DNA of 64,000 bases, taken from Caprella mutica (taxonomy: Eukaryota; Arthropoda; Malacostraca; Amphipoda; Caprellidae). The stretch spans positions 142,664 to 206,663 of the forward strand of contig CANNZV010001840.1 in NCBI GenBank assembly GCA_947561585.1, in the 5' to 3' direction. Of the stretch, positions 1 to 11,950 are shown one piece after another; the stretch's first letter is position 1; each line of letters starts with the position of its first letter. The notes beneath the pieces are model-generated. The model worked only from the letters and a program-made list of their open reading frames with translations, searched no databases and was not told the DNA's origin. The translations under genes were made by a program, and so were the position numbers.

Positions 1-220
1 GATAATTCTTAGAAAATGAATATAAAGAATAAATATCAACTGATGAAAATAATAAAGAAAACTTCTAAGAATGCAATTCAAAAAGAGGATCTAAGCATAA
101 CTAAAAAATTCTGATAATAAATTAAGTGAAGCCTTAGCAACACCTTTCGACATGTAGAATATTTTTACACTGAGATAAAATACGGCTTTAAAATGTTCAT
201 AGATTTTAAGTTTTCAACTA

Positions 221-226
221 TTTATT
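221..226 (-). terminator. Possible poly(A) signal of minus-strand gene
   Basis: AATAAA on the minus strand about 350 nt past the stop codon. In AT-rich DNA this hexamer is common, so support is weak. Confidence 0.3.
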
Positions 227-575
227 GTCAACAAAGCAAAATAATTTTCGCAGCGATAAAAACACAGTTTTTTAAAATGAATTATACAGAACCCAAACAG
301 ACACCGCTACTCTATACATACAAATATTTGATGTAGCTATATGAACTGATTAATATCCCCTAGTCTCACGCACTCACCCGTAGCTAAATTCTAGTCCTAT
401 ATCTATATATTCACTAACTAAATAAAAGTAGTTTTCTTATTAATGCAGTCCTTAAAAAGCATATCTAATTATGTTTAGTAAATCCTACATTAAATGGCAA
501 CATCTTAAAATACTTTGATGAAGCCATTCTACCTTTGAGGGTACCAGTACCACAAAGTATTTCACTCCGTACCAC

Positions 576-742
576 TCAAGTGACTACCACCTTGCTGAGG
601 AAAGTCTCGACAGCCTCACCTTCAGTCTGTGCCGCCCTCAGGAACTCCTTCAGGTGCTCTGCCTTGTCTGCGTCAGCAGCTGCCTCTTGCACCTCCAACT
701 CCAACTGCTGCAGCGTCTCAGCAGTCAGGTGATCAAATTTAC
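576..742 (-). CDS. Exon 4 (probable last exon) of minus-strand gene
   Basis: The acceptor is TATTCTCTGCAG; the frame continues the phase-1 codon and reads KFDHLTAETLQQLELEVQEA and onward to a TGA at 576-578. An internal AAG|GTGAGG could act as a donor, which would shorten this exon. Confidence 0.55.
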
Positions 743-3700
743 CTGCAGAGAATAGGGCACTGAGTGGCACGGTGCTAGGAAATAGTAATGAAAAGGCAGA
801 AACTCCTATGGAGTAATAATTAGCTACTCTGAATTAGAGTAAAGAGTCAATTGCCAGATGCAACTAACGGATAAAAATTTCAATATGTTATAATTAAAGA
901 ATAAAATCATAATATGAGAATTGAAATATATTTATTGTAAAGATAACACCATTTGCTGTGTTTGTTACTAATAACTAGAGCTAGGACATTGGGGCACTTA
1001 AAAAAGAGCAGTAGTAGCGGTCAAAACGAGCACTTGTAGCGCTATAAATGTGCAGTAGGAGCGATAGAAAAGAGCATTTGGAGCACTTATCGGGGCATTT
1101 GGGGCACTTATCGGCGCATTTGGGGCACTTATCGGAGCATTTGAAGCACTTATCAGTGCATTTGGGAACAGTTATTGGTGCATTTGAGGCAGTTTTTTGA
1201 GCGTTTCATGCACCGAAAGAAAAAGCGTGTTACTTATCAAAGTAAGAATTTTAACGAGGTTTTGTTCTTTGAAGAGTTTGAAATATACACAAGAATTATC
1301 TTTAATTTTTATCGATAAATAATTCATTTTGAAAAATCATTATGTAAATATGTAAGGCTCAAAAGTATTGTGCAATACTTGAAAAAACATAAGAAAAAGA
1401 ACAATAAATGTTGAAACCAAAACGAACGTATATGCAGTACATATAATAATTGGAATCTATATCGAGTCTATAAAGTTACAGAAAATTCTAGCATCACATG
1501 TTGTTGAAGTTTTGTAAGAATGTAAAAGTTAACCCATATTAACAAGATAAAACCATTACTTCTTTAACATTTTTTTGACCCTACATCGTCTATCTGAGAC
1601 CACATATTTCAATAAAAAGAATAATCTCTACTTCTGTGGAAGTAACAGGGGCACTAGAATAGCGGGAAACATCTTAGGGAGTCAATTCGGGAAATATTTC
1701 AGTCTTTTTCTTCACTACGCCTTGCAAAATATTCAACCCTGTATTTACTTACTCAAACAAATGTACGAAAAAATAAGGTATGTAAAATAAAACAAAGATA
1801 TTAGCAGCTAAATAAATATGAATTACGTGAAAATCTAGGGTTACTATTAGAATAGTTACACCTCTTTAATTTTTATAGAACTTTTCTAATCAAAGAAAAT
1901 GTATAAGAAAAGGGTAACAAAATTAAATCATTAAAAAAACTGAACAACAATACACTAACTCATTAAGTGAATATAATCAAATTAATCAATGCATGACTAG
2001 ATTGATGGTAGACATAGAATATATTTGTTAATCCATATAATTTAAAGATGTCATTGTAAGAGCTACATGGCCCTTATAGAACGGATATTTTTTGCCCGAG
2101 CTTTACGAGCTCTACCTGTAATATGATTTCTCTTCAACATTTGAAATTAGTTAACTATCAAAAAATAAATACGGATACAATTTCTTTGACTGTACCTAGG
2201 CAATAGCACACAAACACATACCCTGGTATTTCACTGAAGCTATCTCTCTATCAATATCAAATTCGTATTTTAATCTATTTTTAGTTTAAGTATATTTATA
2301 CGAACTAATTATTGGTAATATGAAGGATGGGGAAAGAAATGTATGAATTATTAATGTTACCTAAATAAATAAACAGTCTCAGCAATCACTGGTAGATAAC
2401 TATGTGAAATTAGTTCTATCATTCACGTTTAAGCTCTATGAACCATTAAATACACTTAAAAGTGCAGTTGTCCACCCGGTAAGAATGATACAGTTATTTG
2501 ACATTACTCAATCTTGGTGCGCAATAGAAGTCAACCAGAGTACATAGGTATGGAGCATTTTAGGGCGTTTTGAGCATTTTGGGGCGTTTGTAGCGTTTGG
2601 AGCATTATGAGCGCTAGTGGCATTTAACTTATAAATGCCCCAATGTCCGAGCCTTACTAATAACATATTGAACTTTCACCCTGCATTTAATTCCCATCTG
2701 CCAATTGTATTTCACCCTATAAGAAATAATAACTTTGCTGTCACAAGATATTCTTCTAACACGTTTACAGTAAAATACCGTAAAATTTAATGAATAAATT
2801 CATTAAGTTCAAGAAACTGGATTTAAAAAGACCTTCAAAAAATATATTTTAGACCTTTTCAAGTTTAAAGCAAATAAAAATATTGATAGAAAAATGAAAA
2901 CAATTTAGTCATCACTAGCCACAATATCTATCGATAAGGTATTGTTTTACTATTTGGAGTGATTGTAAGTATATTTCAATAGTAGTACATTATCATTTAC
3001 TGCAAGTTGACCACTGCATTGTTTCAATATTTCCCATCAAACTGTTGAAAGTCGAGTAACTTCATAGAGCAGCATTAAAAACAGTATAGCTAGTTATAAA
3101 TAGATCGTTTGGAAACACAATTCTCATCAACTTCGCTAAACACAGCTAATATTGATATAGGTCGATAGTTTTTGACATCGTACCTTTTCTAAGCTCTGAC
3201 TCATATTCATATACTACCCTTAACTGACATTCCTTGAAAAAATAGATTAAAATGACCTTGACCTTTGACCTGTTTGCTCTCAAAATCTGAGGAACTGGTT
3301 TGGTTGAGTATTCAATTTGGTTGAATACTTTTTGAGTTATGTGAATAACAAGATTAAAAATAAATAAATGCTGACCAAAACATAACCTTCCGTGATTTGC
3401 GTAGGCTATAAGGATCAAATGATCCCCAATAACAATCATACCCTGGGTACTGAGTTTCGTCTCAGCTAATAAATAAGTCACACATCACATTGCTTTCTCT
3501 CTCACCAGCTTCCTTGGAATCGTAGAACTCCTGGAGGTACCTCCGCTGCTGTCCAATGGGGATACGGGGCTTCCTGGGGGGTAGAACGGGATTCTGCTTC
3601 CTGATAGCCTCCTGGAAAGAGTAACATAATTAAGAAAAGAAAGGGGCACAGAGTTGGGGTGACAGACAGTAGGGGGAAAGGGAGTAACAGACAGTGGGGG

Positions 3701-6700
3701 GGGGGAGAAAGGACTCAAAGGGGTAACAGACAGTGGGGGGGAGAAAGGACTCAAAGGAGTGACAGACAAATAAGAGATGGTTAATTTATAATTTATAGAA
3801 ACAACAAAGGGTTAAAATAATCGATAAAAAGACACCTGTGTTATTTAAATAAATACACATATTAAAGGGATCATTCCCTAAAAAATTTCTCCTTTATTAT
3901 CCATCGTAGAACTTTTAACTTTCTTATTGAAGAAAGAAAAAAAATCATTTATGTTCATGATAAAAATCACATTTTCCTCATAGAAAAAAGATATGGAAGA
4001 ACAAGAAAACGCGACTTTAGGGGGAGAAAGAAATGCATCTTCTCGCTCAGTTTTTGACCTACAGACATGATATGGGTATCATTGGATGCGCAAAGAATTG
4101 GAAAACGAAGTTAATCTCCATTTGTTTCAAAATTTCTCTCTGGGATTGAAAAGAAAGTTTCTCTTTCGAAAAAATACTTATTTTCGAAAATTCAGTAGTT
4201 GTGACGTCATAATTTTTAATCTAAAACAAATTCAGATAAAAAAAATGATGCTTAATTTTGTTGCCCTAGACTTTGGGCATCTAATGACACCCTTATCATC
4301 ACTGTATGTAAAAACTTGACGGAGGAGATGAATTTCTTTTACCTCCTAAAATCACGTTTTCTTCCACATCTCTTCTTCTATGAAGAAAATGTGATTTTGA
4401 CCAATCCTTTAAATTCAACTAATGCAGATATTCATAAGCTATGAAAGTGATCACCATGTCCATGTATACCATAGCTAATACTTCAATATTTAGCAAAGGC
4501 AATTATTTGGGAAGTATTCTAAATAACCAAGATAATTAATGTTAATAGCTAGCTACAATAAGTTACAAATACCTGAAACACAGCTCTACAGATTAGTAAG
4601 TAATAGTATTTAATAGAAATAAAGAGAGTCATGGTGAAAGAAGATCATTAGTGTTTTTAACAATGAGTACAAAAACAAACGATGCTGTAATGCATGCGAA
4701 TAGCTGCCAAAAGAGGGGCTTACTGTGCACAGAGTGTGCACTAGGAATGTGAATTGATACAAACAAAATAGTAGAGTATTTTTCGGTACAAGGAAGTAAT
4801 TCTCATAAGTAATTACTTGAAGTAAATAAGTAACAAATGCTATATTTTACTCATCAAGGTACTTCACAGTGCTTTGGTCAAACGTATGGGGACATAATGG
4901 TAGAAAAAATAAATGAAGGTCACACTGTCCCGAGGGAAATATTAGTTAGCTCTGAAATAACCAGAGATTTGAAATAAACTAATGATGTTATAAAATGATA
5001 GCGTTAGGATTCAGCATATTAGTTACTAACAAAGTCATGCAACCATTAAACTAAAAAGAGATTTACCCTCACTCATCACTCACCACCACACTCATCACTC
5101 ACCACACACACCACTCACCACCACACTCACCACACTCATCACTCACCATCACTCACCATCACACTCATCACTCACCATCACACTCATCACTCACCATCAC
5201 ACTCATCACTCACCATCACACTCATCACTCACCATCACACTCATCACTCACCATCACACACCACTCACCACCACACACCACTCACCACCACACACTCACC
5301 ACACACCACCACACTCACCAATCACCATCACACTCATCACTCCCCATCACACTCATCACTCCCCATCACACTCATCACTCCCCATCACACTCATCACTCA
5401 CCCCCACACACCACTCACCACCACACTCACCACCACACTCACCACACACTCACCACACACTCACCACCGCACTCACCACACACTCACCACACACCACCAC
5501 ACTCACCACACACCATCACACTCATCACTCACCATCACACTCATCACTCACCATCATACTCATCACTCACCATCACACTCATCACTCACCATCACACTCA
5601 TCACTCACCATCACAATCATCACTCGCCATCACAATCATCACTCACCATCACAATCATCACTCACCATCACAATCATCACTCACCATCACAATCATCCCT
5701 CACCATCACACTCATAACTCACCATCACACTCATAACTCACCATCACACTCATAACTCACCATCACACTCATAACTCACCATCACACTCATCACTCACCA
5801 TCACACTCATCACTCACCATCATACTCATCACTCACCATCATACTCATCACTCACCATCTTCTCCATCACACCCATCACTCACCATCACACCCATCACTC
5901 ACCCTCACACCAATCACTCACCCTCACACCAATCACTCACCCTCACACCAATCACTCACCCTCACACCAATCACTCACCCTCACACCAATCACTCACCCT
6001 CACACCAATCACTCACCCTCACACCAATCACTCACCATCACACCAATCACTCACCATCACACCAATCACTCACCATCACACCAATCACTCACCATCACAC
6101 CAATCACTCACCATCACACCAATCACTCACCATCACACCAATCACTCACCATCACACCAATCACTCACCATCACACCAATCACTCACCATCACACCAATC
6201 ACTCACCATCACACCAATCACTTACCTCTTTCAGTTTCTTGTAGCTGTTGACTTCATATGCAGGCAGAGAGTGCTGGTGCCTCTTTACAAGACTCTGTCA
6301 AAAATAAACACAATGTTAGATAATATTAAGGGAATTTTTCTGTTGCAGTCATTCCAGTTTTGGAACAACTACTTTATGCTACACATACAATATCATAAAA
6401 CCAGTTTCTTGATATCTTAAATGGTTAGTGAATAAAAAATACTTCTACTTGGCAAGACATGCTTAAATCACTCAATGAAATCAATTTATTCATTAAAATA
6501 TGTGCATACCTAATCAATTTTTTCAGGTTCTAATAAACACTATCACACACGCTGTAGCTAATTAAGAAAAACATTTCAAATAACATTTTATCCTGGTAAA
6601 ACTGGATACTTATCATATGATTAAAATAATCTGGTTTTGAACCACAAAGTTGTACTCTTATCTAGAGAACATTATTAGCATACATTATTAATATACATCT

Positions 6701-8315
6701 TTTTAAAAGTGGTTTCCATATCGAAATCCAATTGAATTTTATCAGATTAAATTAAATATTTAAATAACAATTAGCTATATTATTTTTTTATTCAAATTCC
6801 ATTGTTATCAAGGTTTCAACTACTACCCTAAAGACAAATTATTATTATGAAAAATTTGATGAAGTACCTAAGATAGTTAGGGCAGATATCTAAATCTTCA
6901 CTTTAAATAAATATTGGAATACACGTCACTGAATAATAGCTAACAATTTCACATTCTATCTCCATTATCTCTATTGAATTTTTAATGCATTTGAATGATT
7001 CTTCTTCCAGTTAACAGATCATACAAAGTAGCTAACTACTAAAATATATACTGAATTATGGTATCAAACCTTTGAGATTTCACTTAGAAAATGGCATATT
7101 ATAATTAACCAGGAGGATGAACAGCTGCTTTAACCATTAGGTATCTATCAATGTGGTCAGAGGGAAACTAAAAACAAGGGACCTTGAAAAAGCAGTCAGA
7201 CAAGAAAATGACTCCGTGAATGAAGTCACCTACCACCATTCAGTCACAATGATCACAGATACAGAAGAGATACAGAATTTAACCTTAATAATTAGAGAAG
7301 AAGAAACACAATCATCAGACTTCACACACAGAAGGAAATAGAAATGAAGAGGTTCTAGTAAATGAAGATTACCATGACTATACAACCAATATCTAAAACC
7401 TCATGGGTGAAGAGCATAATAAAATTATAAACATGTTAAAGTCACAATCCATAATCCAAATTAGCTATAGTACTTTGGAGCCCAAAAAACATCAGTCAAT
7501 TCTCTTCCAATGAGCTTCAGGATAGAGCCATTTGAGGGTGAGGCTTTTCAAATAGTAGGTATATGTAGAGATTAGAATATATTATTTAATATATGAATGT
7601 AGCTACCTATATAGCTAGCTAGCTAAAGGAATTCAAGTCATTTAATAATGGGCAACTAATTAAAGACTAGTGGTACACGACCATGGCAATTGTATTATCT
7701 ATATTGAGTTATATTTCTACAATTATTAAGACAAAATATAATTATTAGTGATTTCTTATTGTAATATATTCTTAAATATTCAAAATATCTTAGTAAAATT
7801 GGAGAATGAGATTGTATGGAGATGTAGTACTCTTGCTTAATTCTTTATCTTAATGATAGTCATAGTTTCAACTCTGAATATCTATTTTTGTGTTCTATAA
7901 ATTCACAATTTACACTTTCAATTATTATCAATTACTATAATTGAACGTACTGGAACAGTAGCTCTTTATGAATATAAATTAAATTTGTTATTAAGGTACA
8001 AACAAATAATAGCAAACAGGTTTGACAATGAGAAATAAATTTACAGTTAGTAGGATAATTGGAAGGATAGGAAATGAAAAAATATATCTCTAATTAGCCA
8101 ATTGAGAAGAAATTAGCTAGAAAAAAGGAAATAAATATTAGGTTTGATAATAATGAAACAAAAAGGGATAAAATATGAAACCAAAAAGGGTTAAAAAGAA
8201 ACCAAAAGGGATAAGAAGTTACCCTGGGTACAATTCTCTTGACTTGTTCCTCAGTGAGGTTGACCTCCTGAAGCCTTTCCCGAAGGCGGTCAACAATTTG
8301 AAACTCAAAGCTCAT
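576..8315 (-). CDS. Four-exon gene, small unrecognised protein (about 144 aa)
   Basis: Exons on the minus strand are 8315-8223, 6294-6226, 3611-3506 and 742-576. Joined, they give one open frame of 144 codons plus stop (junction phases 0, 0, 1), each with GT-AG borders. The protein starts MSFEFQIVDRLRERL and is mostly helical and charged. A basic-proline stretch (LPPRKPRIPIGQQRRY) lies near residues 65-80, and an acidic coiled-coil-like tail (LTAETLQQLELEVQEAAADA) near 94-113. There is no signal peptide or membrane segment. I do not recognise the family, so no function is offered. Phase agreement over four short exons scattered across 7.7 kb is the main support. The start is less certain: a pyrimidine tract followed by AAAG lies just upstream of the ATG, so a further 5' exon is possible. 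The last exon could also use a GTGAGG donor near 630 and continue beyond the left edge. Confidence 0.6.
976..2653. mobile_element. Non-autonomous TIR element, MULE-like (11-bp target duplication)
   Basis: Imperfect terminal inverted repeats share GGACATTGGGGCA on the left (984-996) and its complement TGCCCCAATGTCC on the right. The element is flanked by the identical 11-mer TTACTAATAAC (965-975 and 2654-2664). Inside both ends are short degenerate subterminal repeats of the type GGGGCATTTGGGGCACTTAT (about 1070-1200 and 2560-2640). No transposase frame was seen. A long duplication and subterminal repeats suit Mutator-like elements; that assignment is inference. It lies in the last intron of the minus-strand gene. 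Confidence 0.65.
3215..3415 (-). repeat. Dispersed repeat family A, copy 1
   Basis: Shares with 28081-28400 and 40190-40385 an ordered set of words: TGACCTTTGACC, a 'not-met by neighbour' stretch around GGTTGAATACTTTTTGAGTT, GAATAACAAGAT and AAATAAATAAATG. No open frame is conserved between copies. Repeats of this appearance are widespread in invertebrate genomes; the class is not determined. Confidence 0.55.
3506..3611 (-). CDS. Exon 3 of minus-strand gene
   Basis: 106 nt, phase 0 to 1. It encodes a basic, proline-containing segment (EAIRKQNPVLPPRKPRIPIG) followed by QQRRYLQEFYDSKEA. The acceptor is CTCTTTCCAG, preceded by a pyrimidine-rich minisatellite; the donor is GCTG|GTGAGA. Confidence 0.62.
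3640..3770 (-). repeat. Pyrimidine-rich minisatellite beside an acceptor
   Basis: On the gene's sense strand there are about three copies of a C/T-rich unit containing GAGTCCTTTCTCCCCCC and CTGTCTGTTACCC, ending about 30 nt before the acceptor of exon 3. It extends the polypyrimidine tract of that 3' splice site. Confidence 0.6.
5062..6225. repeat. 19-bp minisatellite running into a 5' splice site
   Basis: About 60 units of about 19 bp (CACTCACCATCACACCAAT and variants such as ..CACACTCAT). On the minus (sense) strand each unit reads GGTGAGTGATTG, containing GTGAGT. Units are uniform next to the exon (about 5990-6225) and become irregular towards 5062. The last unit merges with the true donor GAG|GTAAGTGATTGG. 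Confidence 0.9.
6226..6294 (-). CDS. Exon 2 of minus-strand gene
   Basis: 69 nt, 23 codons (SLVKRHQHSLPAYEVNSYKK then LKE). The acceptor is TTTTTGACAG and the donor GAG|GTAAGTGA, phase 0 to 0. The donor is the first part of the 5062-6225 tandem array, so exon and minisatellite are directly joined. Confidence 0.62.
8223..8315 (-). CDS. Exon 1 of minus-strand gene
   Basis: 31 codons from ATG (8315-8313) to a donor AGG|GTAACT. It encodes an amphipathic helix (LRERLQEVNLTEEQVKRIVP). It ends in phase 0, matching the next exon. Confidence 0.55.
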
Positions 8316-9777
8316 TGTGACTTTGCATTGTTAAACAAAAAAATGAAGAAAAAGAAATAAGGGGAAAAGAAAAGATTAAATATAAATAAATGAAAGGACA
8401 TTTTTACCAATTGATATGATATATTGCATTCACTGCCAGGTCACTGTCGTTCAGATATATACAATTATATCTACTTTTTGGTAAAAAATTTTTATTGAAG
8501 TCAATATAATTAATTGGCTTCGACAGGCACACTCTGCAATATCATAATATAGAGCAGAACATGCTAAATTTTGTATTTTTGAGAGGATATCCAGCTAATC
8601 AACTATTACATTATTACACAATGTGCAGAATACATTGTAAATTTGTAGGAGATATTTTTACAAGATTCTTGGCAAGAAAAACTACTTAATCTCTTGTTTA
8701 CATGCTAATAAATTAATTATGAACCGTCACTGGTTTTCACTTTTCTTTTTTAGAAAAATTTCCTAAGACTGACGCTAATCAGTCAAATTTGAAACTTAAT
8801 TTAGAAATTTAAGAATCTCCGAGACAAATCTTGCTTTTTTTTAACGGAACAATAATGTCTTCAAACATGGTTCTCTTTTAAATTTTGAAATAATTTCTGA
8901 TTCCATTATTATATTATCTGAAACAGTTTTAACAAACAGATTGTGAAAAGTTAGTGATTACAGAGAAGAATTCAGATAGCTAAATCTATATTTACTGCAG
9001 TCTACAGGACTATAAAGATAGCAAGGCACTCTCAAAATAAACTCTGAGAGATCCAATTGAATTGAATTTATCACCTTTGCAGACTGCCCAGACTGCAGAA
9101 CATGGGAATATATAGTCTTTAGGATAGACCCTGCGATTGATTCTGAATTACCTCTCCTCAGACTAGGTTTACATCTAACATATTTTCTAGAGTGTACTTT
9201 GCAATATTTTGGAATTAGTTCCTATGTGATATCAAATAGGTATGTATGTATACATAAATTACTGAAAGAAATTAAGAACAAAATGGAATGTGTCAGAAGT
9301 TAGCAAAAGACTCTAAAGTGACTGGAAGTCTAACAGCTGCATATTGTTCTCAAATTTCATCTAGAACAATTTGACTATCATTTATGAATTGCCACTGTGT
9401 ATAATTCACAATTTGTATCTGGTGATAGCTATGCAAGAAAAAATTAATAATAAGAGCAATTGAGTTATCAGATTGGGGAAAATGTAGAGTTATAGACTCA
9501 GTCTGCAGAAACAGAATATTGGAGATATTTGGGAATTGGGATATTACAAAAATTTGCTCAATGTTAAAGCCAATCTGGAAAATTCCTCAAACAAACATAA
9601 CTTTTACCTGTGTGACCCAACCAAGACTTAGCAAAAAAACTAATAAGTAAAGACAACAGTTAGTAGCTACTAATAGCTTTCTCATTTCAAACTTTTGAGT
9701 GATTTTACACCAAAATTACAAAATTTAGCTATAATTTAATACCATACCTACTTCATTTAATACCATACTTCATTACT
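8316..9777. other. Intergenic, nothing recognised
   Basis: AT-rich sequence upstream of the minus-strand gene. It should hold that gene's promoter, but no TATA or initiator element stands out from background. Several copies of the word GCAGACTG or its complement occur from 8990 to 10640. Confidence 0.5.
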
Positions 9778-9955
9778 TATGGTTATGAATTATTGGTCAG
9801 TTCCATTTTCTGTGATTGCTACAAGAAAAAAATACTAATTGTTATCCATGATACCTGCAGATATCATGGCTACCAATAAAAGTAAAAACTATTACCTAGA
9901 TTATACTAGATATTCTTATATGACCAAAAATGTGGAACCTACTGATAAATGAATG
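9778..9955. mobile_element. MITE family B, diverged copy 1
   Basis: Ends resemble GAATTATTGGTCAGTTCCA and its inverted partner (GTGGAACCTACTGATAAAT). This is a decayed copy of the palindromic family seen best at 46971-47128. Confidence 0.55.
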
Positions 9956-10369
9956 ATAATCAGAAAGTGATCTTAATGAGTTCTGGCAGAGTTTTGGATC
10001 TTGCCAACAGACTGAAGAGGAAAACTGTAATTTGGGACAGGCTTCAATTATTGGATGCAGAAAAAAAACTAGAATTTGAAATTTTTTTCATTTTTTTGAA
10101 AAATAATCCAATAGTCTGTGACCCAGTCTGCATAAACTAAAACTGGTCTCTCCTTCTGTTCACAGTAAAATCAATGTAAATTTAGGGATTAATTCATAAG
10201 TGTTCTCTGTTCTGTACAGTGTTTGTAGCAACATAAAAAATTAAGGAGATTAATTCAAAATTGTTTTTAGAGAATATCATTATATCTCAAATATTTTCAA
10301 TATTTTGCAGACTGGCCACTGATCAGTCTGCAAAGCAGTTAAAGTTTTTTTTTTTTTTTTGAGGACAAT

Positions 10370-11950
10370 TTGTAATTGTCTCCAAAGATTTTCAAATCTG
10401 TTTTAAAAATGACCAGAAGTTTACAAAATGTCTCCAATAATTACATATAAACCTAGAAATTACTTAGAGAATTGTCTCGAAGATCTTACAAAGATTATAA
10501 TGAAATAATATTTTCTCTCAAAAAACGTCCAAAAAGTCAAAGATCTTTGGCAAAATGGATGCGCTTTGTAGACTAGCCCAGTGATTATGACAAATATAGA
10601 AAGCCAGTCTGCAAAGCACGTCCATGTCACCGAAGATCTTTGGAGACATATTTCGAGGGAAAATTAATTAAAATATATCTTTGTAAGATGTTTTAAAGTA
10701 TGGACAAAGTCGCCACTCGCCAGTAGGTATATTGGCGACTTTTGAGGGGTTAAATAAGTTGAAAAACATGTAAATGAGATGTAAATCACTCATACAGTAG
10801 TCTCAAGAGATGTATATCCATCAAACGTAAAAACATAATGATGTTTGAGTGCGCGTTTGAGTGATCTGCAATATCGACCGATTTCGCTGCGCAATCTGTT
10901 GATCAACAGTTTGCGCAGCCATCGATCGATAGCGCAACCATCGATCGATCCCTGCGCGTTCGAATGATATGATTTTTTTTCAATTTGTACATCAAATTCG
11001 CACATTTGATTGCGTATATCAATCGATAGCGCAACCATCGATCGATTTTTGCGTGTTCGAATTATATGATTTTTTTAGTTTGTACATCAAATTGGCACAT
11101 TTTATAACGTCTATCAATCGATAGCGCAACCATCGATCGATTTCTACTCGTTCGAATGATACAGGTTTTCTTTGTTTATTCATTTAATTAATTGTTTTGT
11201 TTTTATTATAAAAATACTTTTTTTTATTTAATAAGTCGACCATCAGTCGATTGTTGCTCTATTAAATGTAACAATTAGATGCATAAACTAACAAAATCCA
11301 TATCATTCAAACGCGCAACAATCGACTGATGGTTGCTCCATTAAATGTAACAATTAGATGCATAAACTAACAAAATCCATATCATTCAAACGCGCAACAA
11401 TCGACTGATGGTTCCCAATTAAATATAACAATTAGATGCATAAACTAACAAAATCAATATAATTCAAATGCACAACAATCGACTGATGGTTTCTCTATTA
11501 AATGTAACAATTAGATATGCATAAACTAACAAAATCCATATCATTCAAACGCGCAACAATCGACTGATGGTTGACTTATTAAATATAAAAAAGTATTTTT
11601 CCAGTAAAAACAAAACAATTAATTAAATTAATAAACGTAGAAAACCTGTGTCATTCGAACGAGCAGAAATCGATCGATGGTTGCGCTATCGATTGATATA
11701 CGCGATCAAATGTGCAAATTTGATGTACAAATTAAAAAAAATCATATCATTTGAACACGCAGGGATCGATCGATGCCCGATGGTTGCGCAAACTGTTGAT
11801 CAACAGATTGCGCAGCGAAATCGGTCGATTATGCAGATCACTCAAACGTGCGTGACATATACATGTACATGATGTACTTATTGGAGACATTTTGCAGAAT
11901 TCTGGTCATTTTGGAGACAGATTTGAAAATCTTTCATTATCTTAGAAGAC
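10370..11950. mobile_element. Foldback-type element with long inverted arms
   Basis: Left words ATTTTCAAATCTG, TGACCAGAA and ATGTCTCCAATAA (10390-10440) recur inverted at 11870-11945. CATCGATCGAT / GCGCAACCATCGATCG and the block around 10860-10960 recur inverted at 11660-11850. The two arms are unequal, with about 340 bp extra on the left. The middle holds a tandem array (11240-11590). No coding frame was found, so it is probably non-autonomous. Confidence 0.7.
11240..11590. repeat. Tandem repeat (about 80 bp) at centre of foldback element
   Basis: Four to five copies of a unit containing GCGCAACAATCGACTGATGG, TTAAATGTAACAATTAGATG and CATAAACTAACAAAATCC. Copies differ by single substitutions and small indels. 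Confidence 0.8.
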
